From DSXH01 sp037446915 (lineage in GTDB: Bacteria; Bacteroidota; Ignavibacteria; Ignavibacteriales; Melioribacteraceae), in NCBI GenBank assembly GCA_037446915.1, contig JBBIHP010000134.1, positions 1 through 6,301 of the forward strand: a stretch of 6,301 nucleotides of DNA. The letters are read 5' to 3'. The notes under the pieces were generated by a model, which did not search any database, had not been told where the DNA came from, and saw only the letters and a list, made by a program, of their open reading frames with translations. Shown here in pieces: positions 1 to 6,301 of this stretch (the first letter of the stretch is position 1; each line of letters begins with the position of its first letter). A program made the position numbers and the translations under genes.

Positions 1-1228
1 ATTTTTTCATGAAATCAACTACAACAGGAATAGATCCGCCTTCTCTTGTATAAACAGTTTTCTTACCAAATGCTTTCGAAGTAGCAATGGCAGCAGCTTT
101 AATTGCATTACCTTCCAATGGTGCAACGACAGGATATCCATAGTGAAGATTTCTGACATCAACTTTTATACTCTGTGGTGCTAAAGCTCTTATATGTTTT
201 TCAAAATCCCTGGCAATCTTTTTAGGATCCTGATTAGGCACCAGCCTCATGCTTATCTTAGCTGTTGCTTTAGATGGCAATACGGTTTTGGCACCTTTTT
301 CAGTAAAACCTCCGAATATTCCGTTACAATCGAGAGTAGGTCTTACCCATAATCTTTCTAATGTAGAAAATCCTTTTTCACCCTGTAATTCTTTTACATC
401 CAATTCCTTTGCAAAATTTTTATCGGAATGTTTCAGCCGTTTAAAATTCTCACGTTCCTTATTAGAGAGCTTCATTACATCTTTATAGAAATTAGGGACA
501 GTTACTTTACCATTTTTATCCTGAAGTTTGGAAATAATTTTTGCGAGCTCATTAATCGGATTAGCAACCGCACCGCCAAAGCTACCGGAATGTAAATCGC
601 GGTTAGGTCCGGTAACTTCAACTTCCATATAAAGTAATCCGCGTAAACCATAAGTAATAGTAGGGACACCGGCTTGATACATGTTTGTATCAGAAATTAA
701 AATTGCATCGCACTTTAACAATTCTTTTTGTTCTTCTAAAAATTTGGATAGGTTAGAACTGCCAATTTCTTCTTCACCTTCAATAACAAATTTAATATTG
801 AGAGGGAGTGTTCCGTTTGTTTTATAAAATGCTTCAACACTTTTAAAATGGACGAACGCCTGACCTTTATCGTCGTTGGCACCGCGAGCCCAAATCTTAC
901 CATCCTTAATAACCGGTTCAAAAGGCGGATTATTCCATAGATCAATTGGATCAACGGGCTGAACATCATAATGACCGTAGATTAGAACAGTTGGTTTCCC
1001 GGGAGCTCCAAGCCATTCGCCATAAACAATGGGATGACCCTTAGTTTGAAAAATCTCAACACGGTTCATTCCGGCATTTCTAAGTTTAGAACTTACAAAC
1101 TCGGCACATCTCTGCATTTCATGCTTATGAGATTCAAGCGTGCTGATTGATGGAATCCTGATATATTCCATTAATTCATTAACATAGTTCTCAAAATTAG
1201 ATTTAATATGATTTAAGACGGATTCCAC
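1..1228 (-). CDS. M20-family metallopeptidase (dipeptidase/carnosinase type), C-terminus cut by window edge
   Basis: Reading leftward from 1228 gives 409 open codons running off the left edge. The protein is a cytoplasmic-type M20 di-zinc peptidase (CNDP2/PepV-like dipeptidase group) that should hydrolyse dipeptides or short peptides. Visible motifs, in order: YGHYDVQP with zinc ligand H86 and D88; RGANDDKG with bridging Asp at D119; EGEEEIGS with general base E153 and zinc ligand E154; a likely zinc ligand D180; and DLHSGSFGG (211-219) opening the lid/dimerisation domain, which inserts in this family. REGGSIPVV (395-403) marks the return to the catalytic domain. No signal peptide or membrane segment is seen. 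Family members run about 450-470 residues, so roughly 50 are missing, including the last zinc-binding His. The GTG start is chosen because AGGAGG lies 5 bases upstream and the N-terminus then matches the family. An in-frame TTG at 1258 is possible but has no such site. The exact substrate cannot be told from sequence. Confidence 0.93.
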   Translation of the reverse strand, partial: MESVLNHIKSNFENYVNELMEYIRIPSISTLESHKHEMQRCAEFVSSKLRNAGMNRVEIFQTKGHPIVYGEWLGAPGKPTVLIYGHYDVQPVDPIDLWNNPPFEPVIKDGKIWARGANDDKGQAFVHFKSVEAFYKTNGTLPLNIKFVIEGEEEIGSSNLSKFLEEQKELLKCDAILISDTNMYQAGVPTITYGLRGLLYMEVEVTGPNRDLHSGSFGGAVANPINELAKIISKLQDKNGKVTVPNFYKDVMKLSNKERENFKRLKHSDKNFAKELDVKELQGEKGFSTLERLWVRPTLDCNGIFGGFTEKGAKTVLPSKATAKISMRLVPNQDPKKIARDFEKHIRALAPQSIKVDVRNLHYGYPVVAPLEGNAIKAAAIATSKAFGKKTVYTREGGSIPVVVDFMKK

Positions 1229-1233
1229 TTGCC

Positions 1234-1239
1234 CCTCCT
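1234..1239 (-). promoter_or_regulatory. Strong Shine-Dalgarno site of the M20 peptidase gene
   Basis: The minus strand reads AGGAGG followed by five bases and then GTG at 1228. This perfect anti-16S match decides the start: it favours GTG over the in-frame TTG 30 bases upstream, which is itself preceded closely by an in-frame stop. The other starts in this window (lptF, lptG, cyclase) have no comparable site. Confidence 0.8.
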
Positions 1240-1300
1240 GTTCCGGGTATTTGTCCAATAATTAATTGATTTAATAACTTATTTATCATTTTAGTAATCA

Positions 1301-1329
1301 AATATACACCTAACTAATGCCCGCTTCAA
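1301..1329 (-). promoter_or_regulatory. Candidate sigma70-type promoter for the M20 peptidase gene
   Basis: On the minus strand, TTGAAG (1329-1324; 4 of 6 to TTGACA) is followed by a 17-base spacer and TATATT (1306-1301; 5 of 6 to TATAAT). The predicted transcription start is near 1294-1296, giving a leader of about 65 bases before the GTG. Orientation, spacing and distance all fit. AT-rich DNA produces such matches by chance, and the organism's sigma-factor preferences are unknown, so this is a candidate only. Confidence 0.42.
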
Positions 1330-1390
1330 GTCCTTAAAAACAATAATTAGATTAACAACTAAAAACGCCGAGCAGTATTCTTTAATATAA

Positions 1391-1421
1391 TTAACATTGA
1401 TTGGCCGGTTTATTTGATAAT
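1391..1421 (+). promoter_or_regulatory. Weak candidate promoter for the lptF-lptG operon
   Basis: TTAACA (1391-1396) and GATAAT (1416-1421) are each 5 of 6 to the sigma70 boxes, but the 19-base spacer is long. Alternatives in the same stretch are TTAACA (1352-1357) with an 18-base spacer to TATTCT (1376-1381), a perfect TATAAT at 1386-1391 with no -35 box, and TAAATTTG at 1450-1457. The last matches the Bacteroidetes -7 pattern TAnnTTTG but has no partner TTG at the right distance. A promoter for the rightward operon must lie here unless transcription enters from elsewhere; which box is used cannot be settled by eye. Confidence 0.25.
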
Positions 1422-1429
1422 CATTTTTT

Positions 1430-1445
1430 TATTCTAAAGAGAATA
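1430..1445. repeat. Short inverted repeat TATTCT-N4-AGAATA upstream of lptF
   Basis: A perfect 6-base inverted repeat with a 4-base centre lies 35 bases upstream of the lptF start, between the likeliest promoter boxes and the gene. It could be a regulator half-site pair or a small hairpin in the 5' leader. It is too AT-rich and short to be a terminator. A chance occurrence is quite possible. Confidence 0.3.
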
Positions 1446-1480
1446 TTGGTAAATTTGAATAGAGAGTTACTTAAGAGCCA

Positions 1481-2854
1481 ATGATCATAATAAAATACAT
1501 ATTAAAAAATCATCTTATTCCTTTCATTTTTTCGATATTCATACTGATCTCGGTATTTCTGCTTCAATTTTTGATGAAGTTTGCCGATAAACTTGTTGGC
1601 AAAGGGCTTGATACCTGGGTAATAATAAAGCTTATTACATATAACCTTGCCTGGATGGTAGTGCTTGTTGTTCCGATGGCAGTTCTTGTTGCAACATTAA
1701 TGGCATTCGGGTCAATGTCGCAAAATAACGAAGTGGCTATTTTGAAATCATCCGGTGTTAGTTTATATAAAATGATGATTCCCCCGTTGGCTGCGAGTGT
1801 GGTAATTGCAATTCTGCTGGTCTATTTCAATAATTATATTTATCCGGATGCAAACCACGCAGCACGACTACTGATGGAAGATATTTCGAGAAAGAAGCCG
1901 ACACTTTCGTTAGTACCGGGAGTATTTTCTCAAGAGATTCCTAACTATTCTATTCTGGTTCGTGAAATTGATCAGAATAAAAATGAGCTGAAAGAAATTA
2001 CAATATATGATTATACTTCTCCGCCAAAGGTAAATATAGTTACTGCAACTGAAGGTAAAATATATTTATCAAGGAATCAGAAGAAGTTGATTATGGATCT
2101 TGTGAATGGCGAGATACATGAATCGGATAATTCAAAAGAGAATGTTTACCGCAAACTCCGTTTCGAACGTCATAAAATTGCATTACCGGCAGAACAATTT
2201 ACATTTGAACAGACAGCTCCCGGAGGACCCAGAGGTGACCGCGAAATGGGTGCGCAGGATATGATTGTTATTGTAGATAGCTTGAATCAAATCTATCAAA
2301 AGAATCTTGCCGATTTCAATATTCAATTCAATTCAATACTCGGTAAAAAAATTGAAACATCTGGTTCAAATATCATTTCACCTGAAAATCTGAGTAACAT
2401 TTATATAAAGACACAGCAGAGAATTCAATCACATTCTAACTCAATAATTACAATAACAAACCGGTTAGATTACGGTAAGAAAGAGATGAACAGTTTCTGG
2501 GTTGAGATTCATAAAAAATATTCTCTCCCGTTTGCTTGTATAGTCTTCGTTTTAATTGGCGCCCCGCTCGGAACAATGATGAAAAGAGGCGGGTTCGGAA
2601 TGGCTGCCGGTATCAGTTTGATTTTCTTTCTTGTCTATTGGGCTTTTTTAATTGGCGGAGAAAAATTAGCCGATAGAGGAATTGTTTCTCCATTCTGGGG
2701 AATATGGAGTGCTAATTTTCTATTAACTATTGTTGGTATTTTAATTACAATTAAAAGTGCAAGGGAAAAAGTAACAATCAGTTTCGATTTCTTTATGAAG
2801 TATATTCCTAAATCCTGGAGATCAAACGAAGAAGAAAACACTTCTGGCGAATAA
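1481..2854 (+). CDS. lptF: LptF-like permease of the lipopolysaccharide exporter (YjgP/YjgQ family), enlarged periplasmic region
   Basis: This 457-residue inner-membrane protein belongs to the LptF/LptG family, whose two members pair with the ATPase LptB2 and with LptC to extract LPS towards the outer membrane. Predicted helices lie at about 12-32, 55-77, 100-121, 348-365, 372-392 and 403-424, the family's 3+3 pattern. The hallmark NEVAILKSSGVSLY (83-96) is the cytoplasmic coupling region after helix 2. Residues about 125-240 would be the periplasmic jellyroll. Residues about 245-340 are an extra polar, Q/N-rich, probably helical segment, making the protein about 90 residues longer than E. 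coli LptF (about 366). A short charged tail follows helix 6. The only plausible start is the ATG at 1481; its ribosome site is weak (AAGAG, 3 bases away). It is first in an operon with the next gene, 3 bases on. Calling it LptF rather than LptG rests on gene order and N-terminal style; the family assignment itself is firm. Confidence 0.88.
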   Translation: MIIIKYILKNHLIPFIFSIFILISVFLLQFLMKFADKLVGKGLDTWVIIKLITYNLAWMVVLVVPMAVLVATLMAFGSMSQNNEVAILKSSGVSLYKMMIPPLAASVVIAILLVYFNNYIYPDANHAARLLMEDISRKKPTLSLVPGVFSQEIPNYSILVREIDQNKNELKEITIYDYTSPPKVNIVTATEGKIYLSRNQKKLIMDLVNGEIHESDNSKENVYRKLRFERHKIALPAEQFTFEQTAPGGPRGDREMGAQDMIVIVDSLNQIYQKNLADFNIQFNSILGKKIETSGSNIISPENLSNIYIKTQQRIQSHSNSIITITNRLDYGKKEMNSFWVEIHKKYSLPFACIVFVLIGAPLGTMMKRGGFGMAAGISLIFFLVYWAFLIGGEKLADRGIVSPFWGIWSANFLLTIVGILITIKSAREKVTISFDFFMKYIPKSWRSNEEENTSGE

Positions 2855-2857
2855 AAG

Positions 2858-3940
2858 ATGAAAATATTAGACCGATACCTTATAAAACAATTTATTCAGA
2901 CAATCCTGTTCGGACTTCTTGCTTTCACGCTTATATTCGTCGTTATTGACATGATGGAGAATCTCGACGATTTCATTGATCAGAATGTCCCTTCGATGAT
3001 GATACTTCAGTATTACCTCGTCTTCATGCCAGAAATAATCCGTTTAATTACACCGGTAGCTGTATTACTTGCTAGTTTATTTACTGCCGGAAAAATGTCA
3101 TCTCTAAACGAGATAACGGCAATAAAAGCCGGTGGTATAAGTTTGTACCGGTTTATGGCTCCTTTTATTATAGTCTCATTTTTAATAAGTGCTATTAGCG
3201 TATATGTAGGGGGTTACCTTGTTCCTCTTGCAAATAAGCACAAAGTATTTATTGAACAAACATACATGAAGAAAGGAATTGTTTATTTCGGAAGCAACAT
3301 TTTCTTCCAGGATACAAAATCGAGAATTGTTACAATAAATTATTATGATATTGCTAATAAGCAAGCCCACCAGGTCAGCATTCAGGAATTCAATCCGGTT
3401 GATAAAACACGTTTGCTAAAAAGAACAGATGCATTAAGAATGAGATACGACGAACAAAAAAATTGCTGGACTTTGTTTAATGGAACAATTAGAGAAATTT
3501 CTGATTCAAGTGAAGTGATGGAGAAATTTATTGAACATGAATTTTACGGATTGAATTTCATACCGGATGATGTGATGAAAAAACAAAGAAAGCCAGAAGA
3601 AATGACTCTTGCAGAATTATCGGATTTTGCTAATGAACAGAAAAGAACCGGTAACGACCCAACTTCCATACTGATTGAATATCAATCCAGAATAGCTTAT
3701 GCATTTGCAAGTGTTGTAGTAGTATTCTTTGGATTACCAATTTCGGCAAACAGAAGACGTGGCGGACTCGCCATTCAATTCGGTATTAATCTCCTAATAA
3801 CGTTCGTCTATCTTGTCTTTATGAAGGTTAGTCAGGCATTTGGTAAGAATGGGGTGCTGGATCCGTTAATAACTGCATGGATTGCCAATCTCGTTTTCTT
3901 AGTAGCAGCAACATATAATATAAAACGGGCACTTAAATAA
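2858..3940 (+). CDS. lptG: LptG-like permease of the lipopolysaccharide exporter (YjgP/YjgQ family)
   Basis: This 360-residue protein has exactly the usual LptG length. Predicted helices are at about 11-31, 56-77, 100-121, 279-297, 303-323 and 335-355, flanking a periplasmic jellyroll at about 125-245. The family hallmark NEITAIKAGGISLYR (84-98) follows helix 2. The opening LDRYLIKQF and the segment RKPEEMTLAEL (244-254), which leads back to the membrane, are typical of LptG. It should form the heterodimeric LPS channel with the preceding LptF-like protein. The ATG lies 3 bases after the lptF stop with no clear Shine-Dalgarno, so translation is probably coupled to lptF. LptB, LptC and LptA are not in this window. 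The stop codon directly touches the stop of the opposite-strand cyclase, leaving no space for a terminator. Family call firm; LptG over LptF likely. Confidence 0.9.
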   Translation: MKILDRYLIKQFIQTILFGLLAFTLIFVVIDMMENLDDFIDQNVPSMMILQYYLVFMPEIIRLITPVAVLLASLFTAGKMSSLNEITAIKAGGISLYRFMAPFIIVSFLISAISVYVGGYLVPLANKHKVFIEQTYMKKGIVYFGSNIFFQDTKSRIVTINYYDIANKQAHQVSIQEFNPVDKTRLLKRTDALRMRYDEQKNCWTLFNGTIREISDSSEVMEKFIEHEFYGLNFIPDDVMKKQRKPEEMTLAELSDFANEQKRTGNDPTSILIEYQSRIAYAFASVVVVFFGLPISANRRRGGLAIQFGINLLITFVYLVFMKVSQAFGKNGVLDPLITAWIANLVFLVAATYNIKRALK

Positions 3941-3946
3941 TTATTT
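3935..3946. repeat. 12-base perfect palindrome spanning two abutting convergent stop codons
   Basis: AAATAATTATTT is its own reverse complement. Its centre is the junction between the lptG stop (TAA, 3938-3940) and the cyclase stop (TAA on the minus strand, 3943-3941). It contains no G or C and no stable loop, so it is not a convincing intrinsic terminator. I see no GC-rich hairpin with a T-run within about 60 bases on either side, so how transcription ends here is unclear. Confidence 0.6.
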
Positions 3947-6172
3947 GGTTTTAAATTCAAATACTCCGTCCCAATCATCATTAGGAGGGTTCTGAAGATA
4001 ATACTGACACCTGTTCAAATAAACTTTGGAAGGGTAATCGCCTAATTTTTCTGAACATCGCTTAAAATAATCCATTGCTGCATCAAAACTTTTATAACGA
4101 TACAATTCCAGACCTTGAAAATATTCGTGCATTTGATAAATTGCATCAATAGCCTTGGGATCTCCGGACAAGCTAATCAATTCGTATACTTTTGTAGGTT
4201 CGGATTTCCCTTTGACTCTGATAACATCCAATTCTCTTACTAAAACTTTTTCTTCAACAAATTGATAAGTAGAGTCACTTATCATTATGTTGGTGCCGTA
4301 TTCTTTGTTAGCACCTTCAAGACGCGAAGCAAGATTTACATCATCGCCAAGCACTGTATAATCAAACCTTTTTACACCGCCAATATTGCCGACAATTACC
4401 TCACCTGAATTAATTCCAATTCTTATATGAATTAGTGGTTCACCAACCTTAGACCATTTATCTCTTAGTTCAGCAAGTTTATCCTGCATTTGTAAAGCAG
4501 TTAAACACGCTTTGTAAGCATGATCTTCAACTTCAACAGGTGCGCCCCAGAATGCCATTACCGCATCACCAAGATATTTATCAAGTGTTCCGCCATTCCT
4601 TAAGATAATTTCAGTCATCTCATTCAGAAATTCGTTAATAAAGCTAACTAATTCTTCAGGTTCTTTTTTCTCTGCAAAAGTTGTAAATCCGGCAATATCG
4701 CTGAAGAGAACGGTAAGAGTTTTTTTCTCGCCACCCAATTTTAATTTATCGGGATTAGCAAGAAGCTCATTAACAATTGATTTACTTACATACTGACTGA
4801 ACATCCCGGTAATCATAACATTCTGCTGTCTTTCCTTAATGAAATGATAAGCAGTGCTGCTTAAGTAACCAAGAACAATTGCCAGGGATGGACTTACAAC
4901 TGCAATTACCAGTTTGTTGTTGATAAAGAGATAAATACTAAGTAAATAAATAACATAGACAATAAACACAACCGCAAGAAGATTGATAATCTCTGTGAGA
5001 ATCCCGATTCTGATTTTAACTTTTCTTATTACTGAAGTTGCGATAAAAATAAAAATTGTAAGAAGGATTATTATTAATATTTCCATCCACTTCGATTGAA
5101 CGTAGAGGTAATCATTCCATAAAATATTTTGAATAATGTTTGCATGAAACTCAACACCGTAAATTTGATTATCCCCTTTTCTCTTTCCTTCTGCAAATGA
5201 GATTGGAAGTAAGTCCCGGTCTTCGGGCATTGTAGAGCCGATTAATACAATTTTATTTTCTAATTTTTTCCTTAACTCCGGATCTGATAAGTATTCTTCC
5301 CAAACATTAATTTCGTCTTTATACTCAATCTCATCTTTAGTCTTAAACTCTGAATCGTCAATAACATCAAGCATTTTAATATAGTTGAACGTTCTGCTTG
5401 GTCCATAGAAATTTATGAGTATGGATGTCCTATCAAATTTAGGAATGTTTTTATCCCCCAATTTGAAGTAACCATCAACAGATGTAGCTGATTCAAAATT
5501 TTGCAATCCGAGTACTTTGTTAACTATAGCAAATCCAAAACTCGGAACTCTTGAATCTGTAATTCCTGTAACTCTGAAAGGAATATATCTTCTAAATACA
5601 TAATCATAATCGGGTGGTGGTTGAACTATTCCAAGTGAGCTATCAACTGTAAAGAAAATATTTTCATAATTGTAAAATTTCTTCTTACCTAAAGTGTCTG
5701 TAAGTTCAAAACCAATTTTCTCTATGAGCAGATCACGCGATTCATCAATCTTACCGGCAAGAACAACTTTACCGTAAGATTGAATAGCATCAATAAACAG
5801 TGAGTCGTCTTTAAGCGATGTATCGGGGTTGGACATTATAACATCAATACCAATAGCCCGCACACCAATTTCTTTAAAGTTCTTTATCAACTTTGCATAC
5901 AAAGATCTTGAAAGCGGCATACGATTATACGGAGGAGGGAATTGTGTAAGTGATTCCTGATCAATCTCAACAATTACAACATCTGCTGAATCTTTTATAT
6001 CAATTTTGCCACGCTCCAGGAAACGATTATCAATTAATTTTAACTCGAGTTCCTTCAAAGGAGAAAAGGTGAATAAAAAATCCTGGGTTAAAACAATAGT
6101 TAGAAGTGAAGCGGCAAGAATAAAAATACCACTCTTGTATAACCAGATTAATTTTCGTTTACCGGAAGACAT
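3941..6172 (-). CDS. CHASE2-domain membrane adenylate cyclase (class III)
   Basis: This 743-residue protein should convert ATP to cAMP in response to an extracytoplasmic signal. Layout: N-terminal membrane helix (about 13-30); CHASE2 sensor outside the inner membrane (about 35-355); three helices (about 362-382, 389-417, 421-445); a linker with FSQYVSKSIVNEL (458-470); the class III catalytic domain (about 483-665); and a C-terminal helical, TPR-like part (about 675-743) ending in the motif DWDGVF. Active-site residues are complete: metal ligands D492 (FSDIAGFT) and D536 (GDAVMAFWG), adenine-selecting K532 and T606 (YTVLGDD), and transition-state N613 and R617 (VNLASRL). The Lys/Thr pair argues for ATP, not GTP. 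The CHASE2 ligand is unknown. The ATG at 6172 has only an A-rich stretch ahead and lies 16 bases after an upstream gene, so co-transcription and perhaps translational coupling are likely. It converges with lptG with no gap. Length and domain order are normal for the family. Confidence 0.94.
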   Translation of the reverse strand: MSSGKRKLIWLYKSGIFILAASLLTIVLTQDFLFTFSPLKELELKLIDNRFLERGKIDIKDSADVVIVEIDQESLTQFPPPYNRMPLSRSLYAKLIKNFKEIGVRAIGIDVIMSNPDTSLKDDSLFIDAIQSYGKVVLAGKIDESRDLLIEKIGFELTDTLGKKKFYNYENIFFTVDSSLGIVQPPPDYDYVFRRYIPFRVTGITDSRVPSFGFAIVNKVLGLQNFESATSVDGYFKLGDKNIPKFDRTSILINFYGPSRTFNYIKMLDVIDDSEFKTKDEIEYKDEINVWEEYLSDPELRKKLENKIVLIGSTMPEDRDLLPISFAEGKRKGDNQIYGVEFHANIIQNILWNDYLYVQSKWMEILIIILLTIFIFIATSVIRKVKIRIGILTEIINLLAVVFIVYVIYLLSIYLFINNKLVIAVVSPSLAIVLGYLSSTAYHFIKERQQNVMITGMFSQYVSKSIVNELLANPDKLKLGGEKKTLTVLFSDIAGFTTFAEKKEPEELVSFINEFLNEMTEIILRNGGTLDKYLGDAVMAFWGAPVEVEDHAYKACLTALQMQDKLAELRDKWSKVGEPLIHIRIGINSGEVIVGNIGGVKRFDYTVLGDDVNLASRLEGANKEYGTNIMISDSTYQFVEEKVLVRELDVIRVKGKSEPTKVYELISLSGDPKAIDAIYQMHEYFQGLELYRYKSFDAAMDYFKRCSEKLGDYPSKVYLNRCQYYLQNPPNDDWDGVFEFKTK

Positions 6173-6188
6173 TATTTTTTATCGCAGT

Positions 6189-6301
6189 CTAAAAATTCAA
6201 TCTCGTTACAAAGCCGATAATCGAGTTGGTATCTTTGCCTGATACCTTAAATACTCTTGCCTGGAATGCAAGGTTAAGATTTGCAATCACATTGTAATCG
6301 G
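6189..6301 (-). CDS. C-terminal end of a probable outer-membrane beta-barrel protein (partial)
   Basis: The minus strand is open from the right edge to a TAG at 6191-6189, giving the last 36 residues of a protein whose start lies outside the window. The segment has two stretches of alternating polar and hydrophobic residues separated by a turn (SGKDTNS) and ends in IIGFVTRLNF. A C-terminal Phe with hydrophobic residues at alternate positions before it is the usual signature recognised by the BAM machinery for barrel insertion. It therefore probably is the last two strands of an outer-membrane protein; the family cannot be named. It lies 16 bases upstream of the cyclase on the same strand and is probably in one operon with it. 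A short in-frame run could be open by chance, but its strand pattern and position support a real gene. Confidence 0.62.
   Translation of the reverse strand, partial: DYNVIANLNLAFQARVFKVSGKDTNSIIGFVTRLNF

Noticed and set aside
249..488. 79-codon plus-strand open frame
   Set aside because: It lies wholly within the M20 peptidase coding region on the other strand, and its translation has no recognisable domain.
736..969. 77-codon minus-strand open frame
   Set aside because: It is a shifted frame inside the M20 peptidase, whose real frame carries the zinc-site motifs across the same bases.
1228..1258. Alternative in-frame TTG start for the peptidase at 1258
   Set aside because: It has no ribosome site and is closely preceded by an in-frame stop; the extra ten residues are not expected in the family, whereas GTG at 1228 has AGGAGG at ideal spacing.
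2635..2841. 68-codon minus-strand open frame
   Set aside because: It is antisense to the last two helices of the LptF-like gene; its hydrophobic pattern only mirrors that membrane protein.
3182..3370. 62-codon minus-strand open frame
   Set aside because: It is antisense to the periplasmic part of lptG, with no start-site support or recognisable features.
3960..3990. Possible hairpin CCCAAT/ATTAGG as a terminator for lptG
   Set aside because: The stem is imperfect and short, no T-run follows, and it lies in conserved coding sequence (the DWDGVF end of the cyclase).
6006..6242. 78-codon plus-strand open frame
   Set aside because: It is antisense to the cyclase N-terminus and to the barrel-protein tail, both better supported.
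1..6301. CRISPR array, tRNA/rRNA genes, insertion sequences, toxin-antitoxin or defence genes
   Set aside because: Reading both strands showed no regularly spaced repeats, transposase or integrase motifs, tRNA-like folds or defence domains; nearly all of the window is taken by the five genes listed.

Overview
The window is AT-rich bacterial DNA from an organism with an outer membrane. Two lipopolysaccharide-exporter permeases and the tail of an outer-membrane beta-barrel protein show this. The protein styles fit the Ignavibacteria/Bacteroidota (FCB) side of the tree: an LptF-like permease with an enlarged periplasmic part, a CHASE2 adenylate cyclase and an M20 dipeptidase. One gene here has a strong Shine-Dalgarno sequence, which fits Ignavibacteria or Chlorobi rather better than classical Bacteroidetes. 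This placement is an inference from sequence style and no search was run.

Layout. (1) Positions 1-1228, minus strand: an M20 metallopeptidase (dipeptidase type), cut by the left edge so that about 50 C-terminal residues are missing. It has a GTG start and a textbook AGGAGG. (2) Positions 1229-1480: a 252-base divergent intergenic region, the only sizeable non-coding stretch. It holds a good sigma70-like promoter for the peptidase, weaker promoter candidates for the rightward genes and a small inverted repeat. (3) Positions 1481-3940, plus strand: two adjacent LptF/LptG-family permeases separated by 3 bases, clearly one operon. (4) Positions 3941-6172, minus strand: a full-length membrane class III adenylate cyclase with an extracytoplasmic CHASE2 sensor. 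Its stop codon directly abuts the stop codon of lptG with no base between them. (5) Positions 6189-6301, minus strand: the last 36 codons of an upstream gene, probably an outer-membrane beta-barrel protein, 16 bases ahead of the cyclase and probably in the same operon. No stretch over 300 bases lacks a gene.

How the genes relate. LptF and LptG should form the inner-membrane core that, with LptB2 and LptC encoded elsewhere, pulls lipopolysaccharide out of the inner membrane. The cyclase should sense a periplasmic or envelope condition and make cAMP in the cytoplasm. Its pairing with an outer-membrane protein gives an envelope theme, but a functional link to Lpt is not shown. The peptidase looks like ordinary peptide catabolism.

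I found no RNA genes, CRISPR array, insertion sequence or signs of recent transfer, and no convincing new system. The most notable points are the zero-gap convergent stops centred on a palindrome, the cyclase/beta-barrel pair, and the enlarged periplasmic segment of the LptF-like permease.
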